A DNA stretch of 64,000 nucleotides, from contig NZ_JAHUTS010000015.1 of NCBI RefSeq assembly GCF_019209835.1, positions 1 to 64,000 on the forward strand, given 5' to 3'. Shown piece by piece: positions 56,835 to 64,000 of this stretch (the first letter of the stretch is position 1; each line of letters starts with the position of its first letter). The notes beneath the pieces were generated by a model. That model had not been told where the DNA came from, searched no databases, and worked only from the letters and a program-made list of their open reading frames with translations. This DNA is from Enterovibrio paralichthyis (lineage in GTDB: Bacteria; Pseudomonadota; Gammaproteobacteria; Enterobacterales; Vibrionaceae). The translations under genes were made by a program, and so were the position numbers.

Positions 56835-58220
56835 TTACTTGCGACGCCAGGTTGTACCCTGAGCACCATCTTCCAGCACAATACCCATCGCGGTCAGTGC
56901 ATCACGCGCGGCGTCAGCGGCTGCCCAGTCTTTGCTTGCACGGGCATCGTTACGTGCTTTGATCAGGGCTTCGATTTGCGCCACTTCGTCATCGCCGCCT
57001 TCCGAGTTGCCTTGCAGGAAGGATTCAGGATCTTGCTCCAGCAGACCCAGCACTTCAGCCAGTTCACGCATACGGGCACCCAGCTTAGACGCAGCTTCTA
57101 CGTCTTCCGCTTTCAGGCGGTTGATCTCGCGCGCCATATCAAACAGTACAGAGTAAGCTTCTGGGGTGTTGAAATCGTCATCCATCGCCACTTTAAAGCG
57201 CTCAACAAACTCTTCACCGCCCTCTGCGGCTACAGAGGTATCAAGACCACGCAGCGACGTGTACAGACGCTCCATAGACGCGCGTGCCTGTTTCAGGTTT
57301 TCTTCGCTGTAGTTCAGCTGGCTGCGGTAGTGACCGGACATCAGGAAGTAACGCACGGTTTCTGCATCGTAGTGAGCAAGTACGTCACGGATGGTAAAGA
57401 AGTTACCCAGTGACTTGGACATCTTCTCGCGGTCAACCATTACCATGCCGCTGTGCATCCAGGTGTTTACGTACTGGGTGTCGTGTGCGCAGCAAGATTG
57501 TGCGATTTCGTTTTCATGGTGCGGGAACGTCAGGTCTGAACCGCCACCGTGAATATCAAAGTGGTTACCCAGAATTGCTGAGTTCATTGCAGAACATTCA
57601 ATGTGCCAGCCAGGACGGCCTGGGCCCCATGGTGATTCCCACGTTGGCTCACCCGGTTTGGACATTTTCCACAGCACGAAGTCCAGTGGGCTTTTCTTCG
57701 CTTCTTCGATATCAACACGGGCACCGGCCTGCAGTTGATCCAGATCTTGACGCGACAGTTTGCCGTATTCGCTGAACCTCGCCACTTCAAACAGAACGTC
57801 GCCGTTAGAAGCTACGTAAGCGAAACCGCGTTCAATCAGGCGTTCCACCAGCGCGATGATTTCTGCAATAAACTGCGTCGCACGTGGCTCAACGTCCGGA
57901 CGCTTCATGTTCAGCGCGTCGAAGTCTGCATACATCTCGCCGATCAGGCGCTCAGTCAGTGAATCACAGCTTTCGCCGTTTTCTGCTGCACGTTTGATGA
58001 TCTTGTCATCGATGTCGGTGATGTTACGTACGAACGTTAGGTCGTAACCTAGAAAACGCAGGTAGCGCGAAACCACATCGAATGAAACGAAGGTACGGCC
58101 GTGGCCGATGTGACACAAATCGTAAATGGTAACCCCACACACATACATGCCAACCTTGCCAGGATGAATAGGTTTGAATTCTTCTTTTTGCTTGGTGAGG
58201 GAGTTATAAATCTTCAACAT
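56835..58220 (-). CDS. cysS: cysteinyl-tRNA synthetase
   Basis: Essential class I synthetase, 461 residues as in E. coli. HIGH motif in CHIGHGRTF, KMSKS in REKMSKSLG, and the zinc-site cysteine and histidines in YVCGVTIYD and WHIECSAM. ATG at 58220 gives the family start MLKIYNSLTKQKEEF; a start six codons earlier has no better ribosome site. Divergent from ppiB. Confidence 0.96.
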   Translation of the reverse strand: MLKIYNSLTKQKEEFKPIHPGKVGMYVCGVTIYDLCHIGHGRTFVSFDVVSRYLRFLGYDLTFVRNITDIDDKIIKRAAENGESCDSLTERLIGEMYADFDALNMKRPDVEPRATQFIAEIIALVERLIERGFAYVASNGDVLFEVARFSEYGKLSRQDLDQLQAGARVDIEEAKKSPLDFVLWKMSKPGEPTWESPWGPGRPGWHIECSAMNSAILGNHFDIHGGGSDLTFPHHENEIAQSCCAHDTQYVNTWMHSGMVMVDREKMSKSLGNFFTIRDVLAHYDAETVRYFLMSGHYRSQLNYSEENLKQARASMERLYTSLRGLDTSVAAEGGEEFVERFKVAMDDDFNTPEAYSVLFDMAREINRLKAEDVEAASKLGARMRELAEVLGLLEQDPESFLQGNSEGGDDEVAQIEALIKARNDARASKDWAAADAARDALTAMGIVLEDGAQGTTWRRK

Positions 58221-58414
58221 GGTAGTCGGGTTACCCATTACTATTATTAACTAAATATAAGGACGCTATATTACACCTTTTCCGCCGAAGTAAGGCAAGG
58301 TTATACAAAGCAGCTTGCACGATTCGCACAGCTTTTCGGCATTGCTTTAATTTTCTGGTAGTTTGGGTATAGAATCTTTCGTTTAAAGACAAACAGCCTT
58401 ATTAGGAACACATC

Positions 58415-58912
58415 ATGGTTACGCTTCATACCAATTTTGGTGACATCAAAATCCAACTTAACACTGAAAAAGCGCCGGTAACTGCAGAAAACTTCCTGCA
58501 ATACTGCCGCGACGGTTTCTACAACGGCACCCTGTTCCACCGTGTCATCGACGGTTTCATGATCCAAGGCGGCGGCATGGCTTCTGGCATGCAGGAAAAA
58601 GACACCCGTGCGCCAATCAAAAACGAAGCAAACAATGGCCTGAGCAACAAAATAGGTACCATTGCGATGGCACGTACCAATGAGCCTCACTCAGCAAGTT
58701 CACAATTCTTCATCAACGTGAACAACAACACTTTCCTGGACTTCAAATCAGAAACACCAAGCGGTTGGGGCTACTGTGTGTTCGGCGAAGTCGTTGAAGG
58801 CATGGACGTGGTTAACAAGATCAAAGACGTAGCGACCGGTAACTGGGGTTACGTTCACCAAGACGTTCCTGTTGAAGAAGTGATCATCAACAGCGTAACT
58901 ATCGAAGAGTAA
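58415..58912 (+). CDS. ppiB: peptidyl-prolyl isomerase B (cyclophilin)
   Basis: Cytoplasmic cyclophilin of 165 residues without a signal peptide. Catalytic Arg in FHRVIDGFMIQGG and the segment SSQFFINVNNN are intact. Speeds proline isomerisation during folding. AGGAA precedes ATG at 58415; lpxH follows after 41 bases. Confidence 0.95.
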   Translation: MVTLHTNFGDIKIQLNTEKAPVTAENFLQYCRDGFYNGTLFHRVIDGFMIQGGGMASGMQEKDTRAPIKNEANNGLSNKIGTIAMARTNEPHSASSQFFINVNNNTFLDFKSETPSGWGYCVFGEVVEGMDVVNKIKDVATGNWGYVHQDVPVEEVIINSVTIEE

Positions 58913-58953
58913 GACACTGAGGGGCAACTGCATCAGCGGTTGCCCTCTTTTCT

Positions 58954-59676
58954 ATGACAGTATTATTTATTTCAGATCTCCACCTCAGCCCTTCCCATCC
59001 TGAAATTACTGCCTGTTTTCTTCGTTTCCTTAAAGAGGATGCGACCAAAGCAAGCGCACTGTATGTTTTGGGGGATCTTTTTGAATCCTGGATCGGCGAT
59101 GATGACACCACCCCGCTGCACACTACCGTTTCAAACGCCTTTAAAACCCTGAGCGATACTGGTGTTGCCCTTTACTTTATTCACGGCAACCGGGATTTTT
59201 TGGTGGGTAAAAAGTTTGCCGATGCATCCGGCATGACTATTTTGCCGCAGCACTCTGTCATCGATCTGTTCGGCAAACCGACCCTTATTATGCATGGCGA
59301 CACGCTTTGCATTCAGGATCAGGCTTACCAGCGTTACCGCAAAAAAGTGCACAACCCGCTTATTCAGTGGTTATTTTTTCGCTTACCTTTATCTGTCCGT
59401 CGCCGTATTGGCGAAAAGCTGCGAGCTGGAAGTGCCAAAAGCAACCAGCAAAAGTCGTATGAAATCATGGACGTCGATCAGGATGAAGTGAAACGTGTGA
59501 TGCAGGAATGCAATGTTACGCAACTTGTTCATGGGCATACACACAGACCTGCGATCCACGACATTTCGCTTGGCACTGATCTCGCGCAACGAATCGTTTT
59601 GGGTGACTGGTACACTCAGGGCTCTGTCTTGGTCTGCACTGAACAAGGCTGCCAACTGCAAACGCGACAATTTTAA
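58954..59676 (+). CDS. lpxH: UDP-2,3-diacylglucosamine hydrolase LpxH
   Basis: Makes lipid X in lipid A synthesis at the inner-membrane surface. 240 residues, same as E. coli, with calcineurin-type metal motifs in order: FISDLHLSP, GDLFESWIGDD, HGNRDF, HGDTL and VHGHTHRPAIH. Probably cotranscribed with ppiB. Confidence 0.95.
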   Translation: MTVLFISDLHLSPSHPEITACFLRFLKEDATKASALYVLGDLFESWIGDDDTTPLHTTVSNAFKTLSDTGVALYFIHGNRDFLVGKKFADASGMTILPQHSVIDLFGKPTLIMHGDTLCIQDQAYQRYRKKVHNPLIQWLFFRLPLSVRRRIGEKLRAGSAKSNQQKSYEIMDVDQDEVKRVMQECNVTQLVHGHTHRPAIHDISLGTDLAQRIVLGDWYTQGSVLVCTEQGCQLQTRQF

Positions 59677-59841
59677 ATACCTTTCTCTCTGCCTTCATTC
59701 ATCTAAAGCTCAGTAAGATGAGAAAAGTATGAAGAATGATGTTATTTTATAGCGCGAAATATCAGTCTTTAATGGCACTCTCATTATTGAGACAAAATAT
59801 ACACTTAATATCGTCACTTCTGAAAAGGCTCTGTTGACATC

Positions 59842-60450
59842 ATGCGCTCCAACATCGCAAGACAAGCAATCTACAACGCAGAGCAGCAAATCATTGCTTA
59901 TGAGTTGCTGTTTCGCGATGGGCAATGCGATGTGTTTCCCTGTGTCCCTTCTGAGTGGGCGACACAAAGCGTCCTGAATGATGTTTACACCAACCGTCAG
60001 GACTCCGCAGAGCAAATCTCCGGCGGGCTCCCCTGTTTTGTGAATTTTTCGCACCAAAGCCTGATTGACGGTATTGCGTTTCAATACCCGGCACAAGATC
60101 TGATTATTGAAGTGTTGGAAGACTGCAGCGCAGATACCGCACTTTATCAAGCACTGTTACTGCACAAGTCCCGGGGCTATAAAATTGCACTGGATGACTT
60201 TATCCCAACCAGCGAATGGCTTCCTTTCCTTGATTTGGTCGACATTGTCAAAATTGATTTCCGTGCTCAGACACTCGAGCAAATTGCACGCTTTGTCGGC
60301 AAGTTCCGCCCTAAATTCCACTTTGAACTTTTGGCGGAAAAAATCGAAACGGAAGAGGAATACCGCATTGCGAAAGCCTTGGGGTTTGATTTCTTCCAAG
60401 GCTATCAACTAAGCAAACCCGAGCGGGTTTTTGTTCCTAACGTTGCTTAA
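59842..60450 (+). CDS. stand-alone EAL domain protein of the YuxH type
   Basis: A 202-residue EAL-like domain: YELLFRDG in place of EAL, then FVNFSHQSLIDG, IIEVLEDC, IALDDFIP, VKIDFR, LAEKIETEEEY and FFQGYQLSKP. Nearly all metal and catalytic positions seem present. In the YuxH family this domain is followed by HDOD; here the gene stops right after the EAL fold. It could still cleave or bind cyclic di-GMP. Single gene after lpxH. Confidence 0.8.
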   Translation: MRSNIARQAIYNAEQQIIAYELLFRDGQCDVFPCVPSEWATQSVLNDVYTNRQDSAEQISGGLPCFVNFSHQSLIDGIAFQYPAQDLIIEVLEDCSADTALYQALLLHKSRGYKIALDDFIPTSEWLPFLDLVDIVKIDFRAQTLEQIARFVGKFRPKFHFELLAEKIETEEEYRIAKALGFDFFQGYQLSKPERVFVPNVA

Positions 60451-60471
60451 CCGCTGAATGCTGAGAACAAC

Positions 60472-60502
60472 AAGCGCGGGCAGTTTACTACCCGCGCTTT
60501 TT
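60472..60502. terminator. terminator between the EAL gene and the aminotransferase gene
   Basis: Perfect 9-bp stem AAGCGCGGG / CCCGCGCTT with a 10-base loop and TTTTT on the plus strand; the genes are convergent. Confidence 0.85.
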
Positions 60503-60523
60503 GTTGGCTTGATGTTGCGCCAC

Positions 60524-61861
60524 TTAGATGGCGTTCTTTATTGCTTTCTCCAGCGTGCTGATTGCCTGGTCGATGTGCTTGGATTCCAGGATCAGTGGCG
60601 GCGACATGGCAATGATATCGCCAGATGCCCGCACCAGAACACCGTCATAGAAACTGCGGGTGAAGATATCATAACCGCGTTTGCCCGCTCCCTGACTGGC
60701 GGGTGCTAGCTGGATGCCGGCAATTAAACCTGTATTGCGCACGTCAATCACGTTAGGCAGGCTGGCCAACGAATGCACCGCATCTTCCCACTCCGTTTCT
60801 ATTTCACGTGCATGTTCAAACAGCTTTTCATCGCGGTAAATATCCAAGGTAGCCAGGGCAGCGGCGGCGGCCACCGGGTGACCGGAATAGGTGTAACCAT
60901 GGAACAATTCAATGGTTTCTTCCGGCGCCGCATTCATACAGGCGTCGTAGATTTTCTCGCTTACCATCACCGCCCCCATAGGGATTGCGCCGTTGGTGAG
61001 CGCTTTAGCGGTAGTGATAATGTCAGGCGTGACCTCCCAGCGCTGTGCGGCAAATGCATCTCCTACACGGCCGAATCCGGTGATCACCTCATCGAAGATC
61101 AGCAAAATATCGTGTTTGGCCGTGATTTCACGCAGGCGTTTTAAATAGCCCACAGGTGGCAGGATCACACCACCGGAGCCCGACATCGGCTCAACAATCA
61201 CTGCGGCTATATTTTCCGCGCCATGCAGAGCGATCAATTGCTCCAGCACTTCGGCGCGTTCAATGCCGTACTCAGGCAGCCCGCGGGAGAATGCATTGCG
61301 CTCAATGTCCAGCGTGTGGGGAAGATGGTCGACCCCCGGCAGCAACTGGCTGCTGTAAGCTTTGCGGTTGTTCACCATGCCACCGACAGAAATGCCGCCA
61401 AAGCCGGTGCCATGATATCCCTGTTCACGGCCAATCAGCATTGTACGGTTAGCGTGGCCGCGTGCACGTTGGTAAGCCAGCGCAATCTTCAGCGCAGTAT
61501 CGGCAGATTCCGAGCCTGAGTTGGTAAAGAAAACGCGGTTCAGATCCGCTGGCGTCAACTCTGCCAAGCGCTCAGCCAGCTCAAACGGTAGCGGGTGCCC
61601 CATCTGGAACGTTGGCGCATAGTCCAGCTCTTTGATTTGTCGGCTGACTGCTTCAGAAATCTGGGTACGGCTGTGTCCGGCGTTACAACACCAAAGTCCG
61701 GCGGTGGCATCCAGTACCGCATTTCCTTCAACATCGGTGTAATACATTCCTTCTGCCTTGGTGAGCAGCCGGGGTGTGGATTTGTACTGCCGGTTTGCGG
61801 TGAAAGGCATCCAGAAATTGTCCAGACGTGCTCCCTCACTGTGTGGTTTATTCACTGCCAT
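60524..61861 (-). CDS. omega-amino acid:pyruvate aminotransferase (class III)
   Basis: PLP enzyme of 445 residues related to beta-alanine:pyruvate transaminase (BauA). Start region NFWMPFTANRQYKSTPR is typical of the omega group. TNSGSESADTALK binds the cofactor phosphate, the carboxylate pair lies in LIFDEVITGFGR and the PLP lysine in TTAKALTNGAIPMGAV. With the divergent aldehyde dehydrogenase it fits degradation of polyamines or beta-alanine-like amines; the exact amine is not decided. Confidence 0.88.
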   Translation of the reverse strand: MAVNKPHSEGARLDNFWMPFTANRQYKSTPRLLTKAEGMYYTDVEGNAVLDATAGLWCCNAGHSRTQISEAVSRQIKELDYAPTFQMGHPLPFELAERLAELTPADLNRVFFTNSGSESADTALKIALAYQRARGHANRTMLIGREQGYHGTGFGGISVGGMVNNRKAYSSQLLPGVDHLPHTLDIERNAFSRGLPEYGIERAEVLEQLIALHGAENIAAVIVEPMSGSGGVILPPVGYLKRLREITAKHDILLIFDEVITGFGRVGDAFAAQRWEVTPDIITTAKALTNGAIPMGAVMVSEKIYDACMNAAPEETIELFHGYTYSGHPVAAAAALATLDIYRDEKLFEHAREIETEWEDAVHSLASLPNVIDVRNTGLIAGIQLAPASQGAGKRGYDIFTRSFYDGVLVRASGDIIAMSPPLILESKHIDQAISTLEKAIKNAI

Positions 61862-61946
61862 TGTCGGGTGTCCTTACGCGCTGTCGTTGTTGTTAATGAC
61901 TTGTTGCCTAGCGGCCAATATTTGCAATACTATGTCAAATATAACG

Positions 61947-61994
61947 AACAGTAAACGCCATTTGTTCAATATCTAAATAGTAAATGGCACTGTT
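61947..61994. promoter_or_regulatory. dyad in the aminotransferase/aldehyde dehydrogenase divergent promoter
   Basis: Nested inverted repeats: AACAGT (61947-61952) with ACTGTT (61989-61994), and GCCATTT (61957-61963) with AAATGGC (61982-61988). Symmetry over 48 bases between divergent starts suggests a binding region for a shared regulator. None is encoded nearby. Confidence 0.45.
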
Positions 61995-62062
61995 TGTAAA
62001 ATATTTTGAAATGGTGCACAGTGAGCACAATATCGGCACACATTAGGGAAAAAGGGGCTGCT

Positions 62063-63559
62063 ATGTCTGCGAAAAAGTCACGTCAGGACTGGGAAACACT
62101 CGCTCAATCGATCGAAATTAAAGGACAGGCATTGATTGGAGGGGAGCTTCGTGATGCCGAATCTGGCGACACCTTTGCCTGTATCAGCCCGGTTGACGGG
62201 CGAGTTTTGGCGAATGTTGCCAGCTGCGATCTTGCCGACGCCAACCTAGCCGTAAGTAATGCCCGCGCGATGTTTGAATCCGGCGCATGGGCGCAACTGC
62301 CACCGGCTGAGCGCAAGAAAGTCGTTATCCGTTTTGCTGAACTGATTGAAGAAAACGGCGATGAGCTTGCGCTGCTGGAAACGCTGGATATGGGTAAGCC
62401 TATCCGTTATTCCAAAGCCGTCGATGTAGCAGGTGCCGCCCGCGCCATTCGCTGGTCAGGCGAAGCGGTCGATAAAATTTACGATGAACTCGCCCCCACG
62501 CCGCACAATGAGATTGGTATGGTCACCCGTGAACCCGTCGGCGTTGTGGCGGCTATCGTGCCGTGGAACTTCCCGATGCTGATGGCTTGCTGGAAGCTGG
62601 GCCCTGCCCTCGCCGCCGGTAACTCAGTGATCCTGAAACCCTCAGAAAAATCACCGCTTACCGCAATCCGCCTAGGCCAACTGGCGATGGAAGCGGGTAT
62701 GCCTGCAGGTGTACTGAATGTTCTGCCGGGCTTTGGACACACCGTCGGCAAAGCGCTGGCACTGCACATGGATGTCGATACGCTGGTGTTTACCGGTTCG
62801 ACCAAAATAGCCAAACAACTGATGATTTACGCCGGTGAGTCCAACATGAAGCGGGTATGGCTAGAGGCCGGTGGCAAGAGCCCGAACATCGTATTTGCCG
62901 ATGCACCGGATTTGGACGCAGCCGCAGAAGCTGCCACTTCAGCCATCGCCTTCAACCAGGGTGAAGTGTGTACCGCAGGCTCCCGCTTATTGGTCGAAGC
63001 CTCTATCAAAGATGCCTTTGTTGAGAAGGTCGCCCTGCAGCTTCAAAACTGGCAACCCGGCCACCCGCTGGATCCTGACACGCAGGTCGGTGCCGTTGTT
63101 GACCAACAACAGTTGGACACCGTACTGACATATATTGAAAAAGGCGCACAAGGCGGCGCAACCATGGTGTGTGGTGGCAAGCGTGTGATGACAGAAACTG
63201 GCGGTTTATTTGTGGAGCCTACGGTGTTCGATAATGTGAACAACCAGATGCCGATTGCCCGAGAGGAGATATTCGGCCCGGTATTGTCAGTGATCACGTT
63301 CAACAGCGCTGAAGAAGCGGTGGCTATTGCCAATGACACCGACTACGGCCTGGCAGCCGCCGTGTGGACATCAAACATCAGTAAAGCGCACAAAACGGCG
63401 AAAGCACTGCGCACCGGTATGGTATGGATTAACCACTATGACGGCGGTGACATGACCGCACCGTTTGGCGGCTACAAACAATCCGGCAATGGCCGCGACA
63501 AATCCCTCCACGCTTTCGAGAAATATACCGAAGTCAAAGCCACCTGGATTGCGCTCTAA
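62063..63559 (+). CDS. puuC: aldehyde dehydrogenase, PuuC/KauB-like
   Basis: NAD(P)-dependent oxidation of an amino aldehyde to the acid. 498 residues: VPWNFPMLMACWKLGPAL, FTGSTKIAK, the general base Glu in WLEAGGKSPNIV and the active Cys in NQGEVCTAGSRLL. ATG at 62063 with AAGGGG upstream is chosen over a start 19 codons earlier. PuuC acts on gamma-glutamyl-aminobutyraldehyde, but puuA, puuB and puuD are not here, and pairing with the omega-aminotransferase fits an aminopropionaldehyde route as well. Confidence 0.88.
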   Translation: MSAKKSRQDWETLAQSIEIKGQALIGGELRDAESGDTFACISPVDGRVLANVASCDLADANLAVSNARAMFESGAWAQLPPAERKKVVIRFAELIEENGDELALLETLDMGKPIRYSKAVDVAGAARAIRWSGEAVDKIYDELAPTPHNEIGMVTREPVGVVAAIVPWNFPMLMACWKLGPALAAGNSVILKPSEKSPLTAIRLGQLAMEAGMPAGVLNVLPGFGHTVGKALALHMDVDTLVFTGSTKIAKQLMIYAGESNMKRVWLEAGGKSPNIVFADAPDLDAAAEAATSAIAFNQGEVCTAGSRLLVEASIKDAFVEKVALQLQNWQPGHPLDPDTQVGAVVDQQQLDTVLTYIEKGAQGGATMVCGGKRVMTETGGLFVEPTVFDNVNNQMPIAREEIFGPVLSVITFNSAEEAVAIANDTDYGLAAAVWTSNISKAHKTAKALRTGMVWINHYDGGDMTAPFGGYKQSGNGRDKSLHAFEKYTEVKATWIAL

Positions 63560-63587
63560 CTTGAGCTAACCCTTCGATGAAAACGAC

Positions 63588-63611
63588 AAGACCGGCAGAT
63601 TTGCCGGTCTT
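63588..63611. terminator. terminator between the aldehyde dehydrogenase and OsmC genes
   Basis: Perfect 10-bp stem AAGACCGGCA / TGCCGGTCTT with a GATT loop. Short T run on the plus strand; convergent genes. Confidence 0.75.
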
Positions 63612-63628
63612 CTCGTTTGGGTATGCGA

Positions 63629-64000
63629 TTACTTTTCTTTCAGCGCTGTGGTGATCACGATTTTCCCTTCCAGCGTTTTGTGTACCGGACACTTATCGGC
63701 GATTTCCAGCAGGCGTTGACGCTCATCGTCGGTTAAATCACCAAATAGCTCGATTTCACGAGACATCACCTCCACCTTGGCATTGTCTTCATCGCAATGC
63801 TCACAATCCTCACCGTGATGGCGGCTGTGACGCAGCGTCACTTTCACATCATCCAGCGGCAGCTTTTTCCGGTTGGCATACATCCGCAGAGTCATGGAGG
63901 TACAGGCACCCAACCCGGCCAAAACATGCTCATAGGGATCCGGCCCCAAATTGTCACCATTGTAATCTACCGGCTCATCAGCAAACCACTGGTGATGGTC
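63629..64000 (-). CDS. OsmC-family protein, N-terminus cut by the window edge
   Basis: 123 residues are visible and the frame stays open to the last base (WFADEPVDYNG... at the edge), so the gene continues to the right. Both OsmC thiol positions are present: LGACTSMTLRMYA and DKCPVHKTLEG, as in hydroperoxide-reducing OsmC/YhfA proteins. An extra Cys pair and acidic run (CEHCDED) lies between. It could be a stand-alone OsmC protein of about 140 residues or the C-terminal domain of an alpha/beta hydrolase-OsmC fusion. Confidence 0.85.
   Translation of the reverse strand, partial: DHHQWFADEPVDYNGDNLGPDPYEHVLAGLGACTSMTLRMYANRKKLPLDDVKVTLRHSRHHGEDCEHCDEDNAKVEVMSREIELFGDLTDDERQRLLEIADKCPVHKTLEGKIVITTALKEK

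Noticed and set aside
1..64000. CRISPR array, prophage or transposase genes
   Set aside because: No regularly spaced repeats, cas-like genes, phage structural genes or insertion-sequence transposases were seen. The only mobile DNA is the tRNA-Ser element.

Overview
The window looks like chromosomal DNA of a marine gammaproteobacterium of the family Vibrionaceae. The support is the linked sets adhE/ychE, cysS/ppiB/lpxH, mglBAC, murR/murQP and pstSCAB and the close match of their products to enteric and vibrio proteins. A Grimontia/Enterovibrio-type genome is my best guess at genus level; that is inference only. Most of the window is metabolic and transport core or near-core DNA. One small, decayed mobile element interrupts it at a tRNA-Ser locus.

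Layout. 0.1-9.3 kb: an inositol-type catabolic locus (IolE, IolG-like dehydrogenase, IolI-like TIM barrel, MFS sugar porter) around a LysR regulator and a thiolase/CoA-transferase operon. Its two main intergenic regions share a palindrome, TGAAAAATATTTTTCA. 9.3-17.1 kb: an SLC23-type permease and an acyl-CoA ligase behind a textbook sigma-54 promoter, next to an operon for a histidine kinase, an NtrC-type activator and a periplasmic binding protein. Together these read as one sense-import-activate module for an unknown organic acid. 17.3-19.5 kb: katG. 20.0-23.6 kb: mglBAC. 24.1-28.9 kb: a GntR regulator and a PTS (IIA, IIB, IIC) plus split transketolase operon.

29.2-34.1 kb: two complete copies of tRNA-Ser(TGA), each inside a direct repeat of about 230 bp. 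They flank about 4.2 kb holding a tyrosine integrase broken by a 2-bp frameshift, a relaxase-like coiled-coil gene with a 1-bp frameshift near its start, and a lipoprotein. Two copies of an 84-bp repeat carrying the tRNA 3' end look like attachment-site remnants. 34.1-38.9 kb: pstSCAB without phoU. 39.1-42.3 kb: a phosphatase-fold protein lacking its arginine, a degenerate GGDEF protein and a photolyase/cryptochrome. 42.4-48.2 kb: ferredoxin, DUF1275 protein, metY, a HerA-like ATPase, an unknown protein and an atypical SDR. 48.3-52.3 kb: adhE and ychE. 52.4-55.8 kb: the N-acetylmuramic acid set murP, murQ, murR. 56-60.5 kb: a voltage-gated-type K+ channel, cysS, ppiB, lpxH and a stand-alone EAL protein. 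60.5-63.6 kb: a divergent omega-aminotransferase/aldehyde dehydrogenase pair. The right edge cuts an OsmC-family gene.

Annotation is by eye from motifs and neighbours. Starts were moved inward where the longest frame ran past a good ribosome site. Substrates of the permease/ligase module and of the PTS are not decided by the sequence. The two frameshifts in the element could be real decay or sequencing error.
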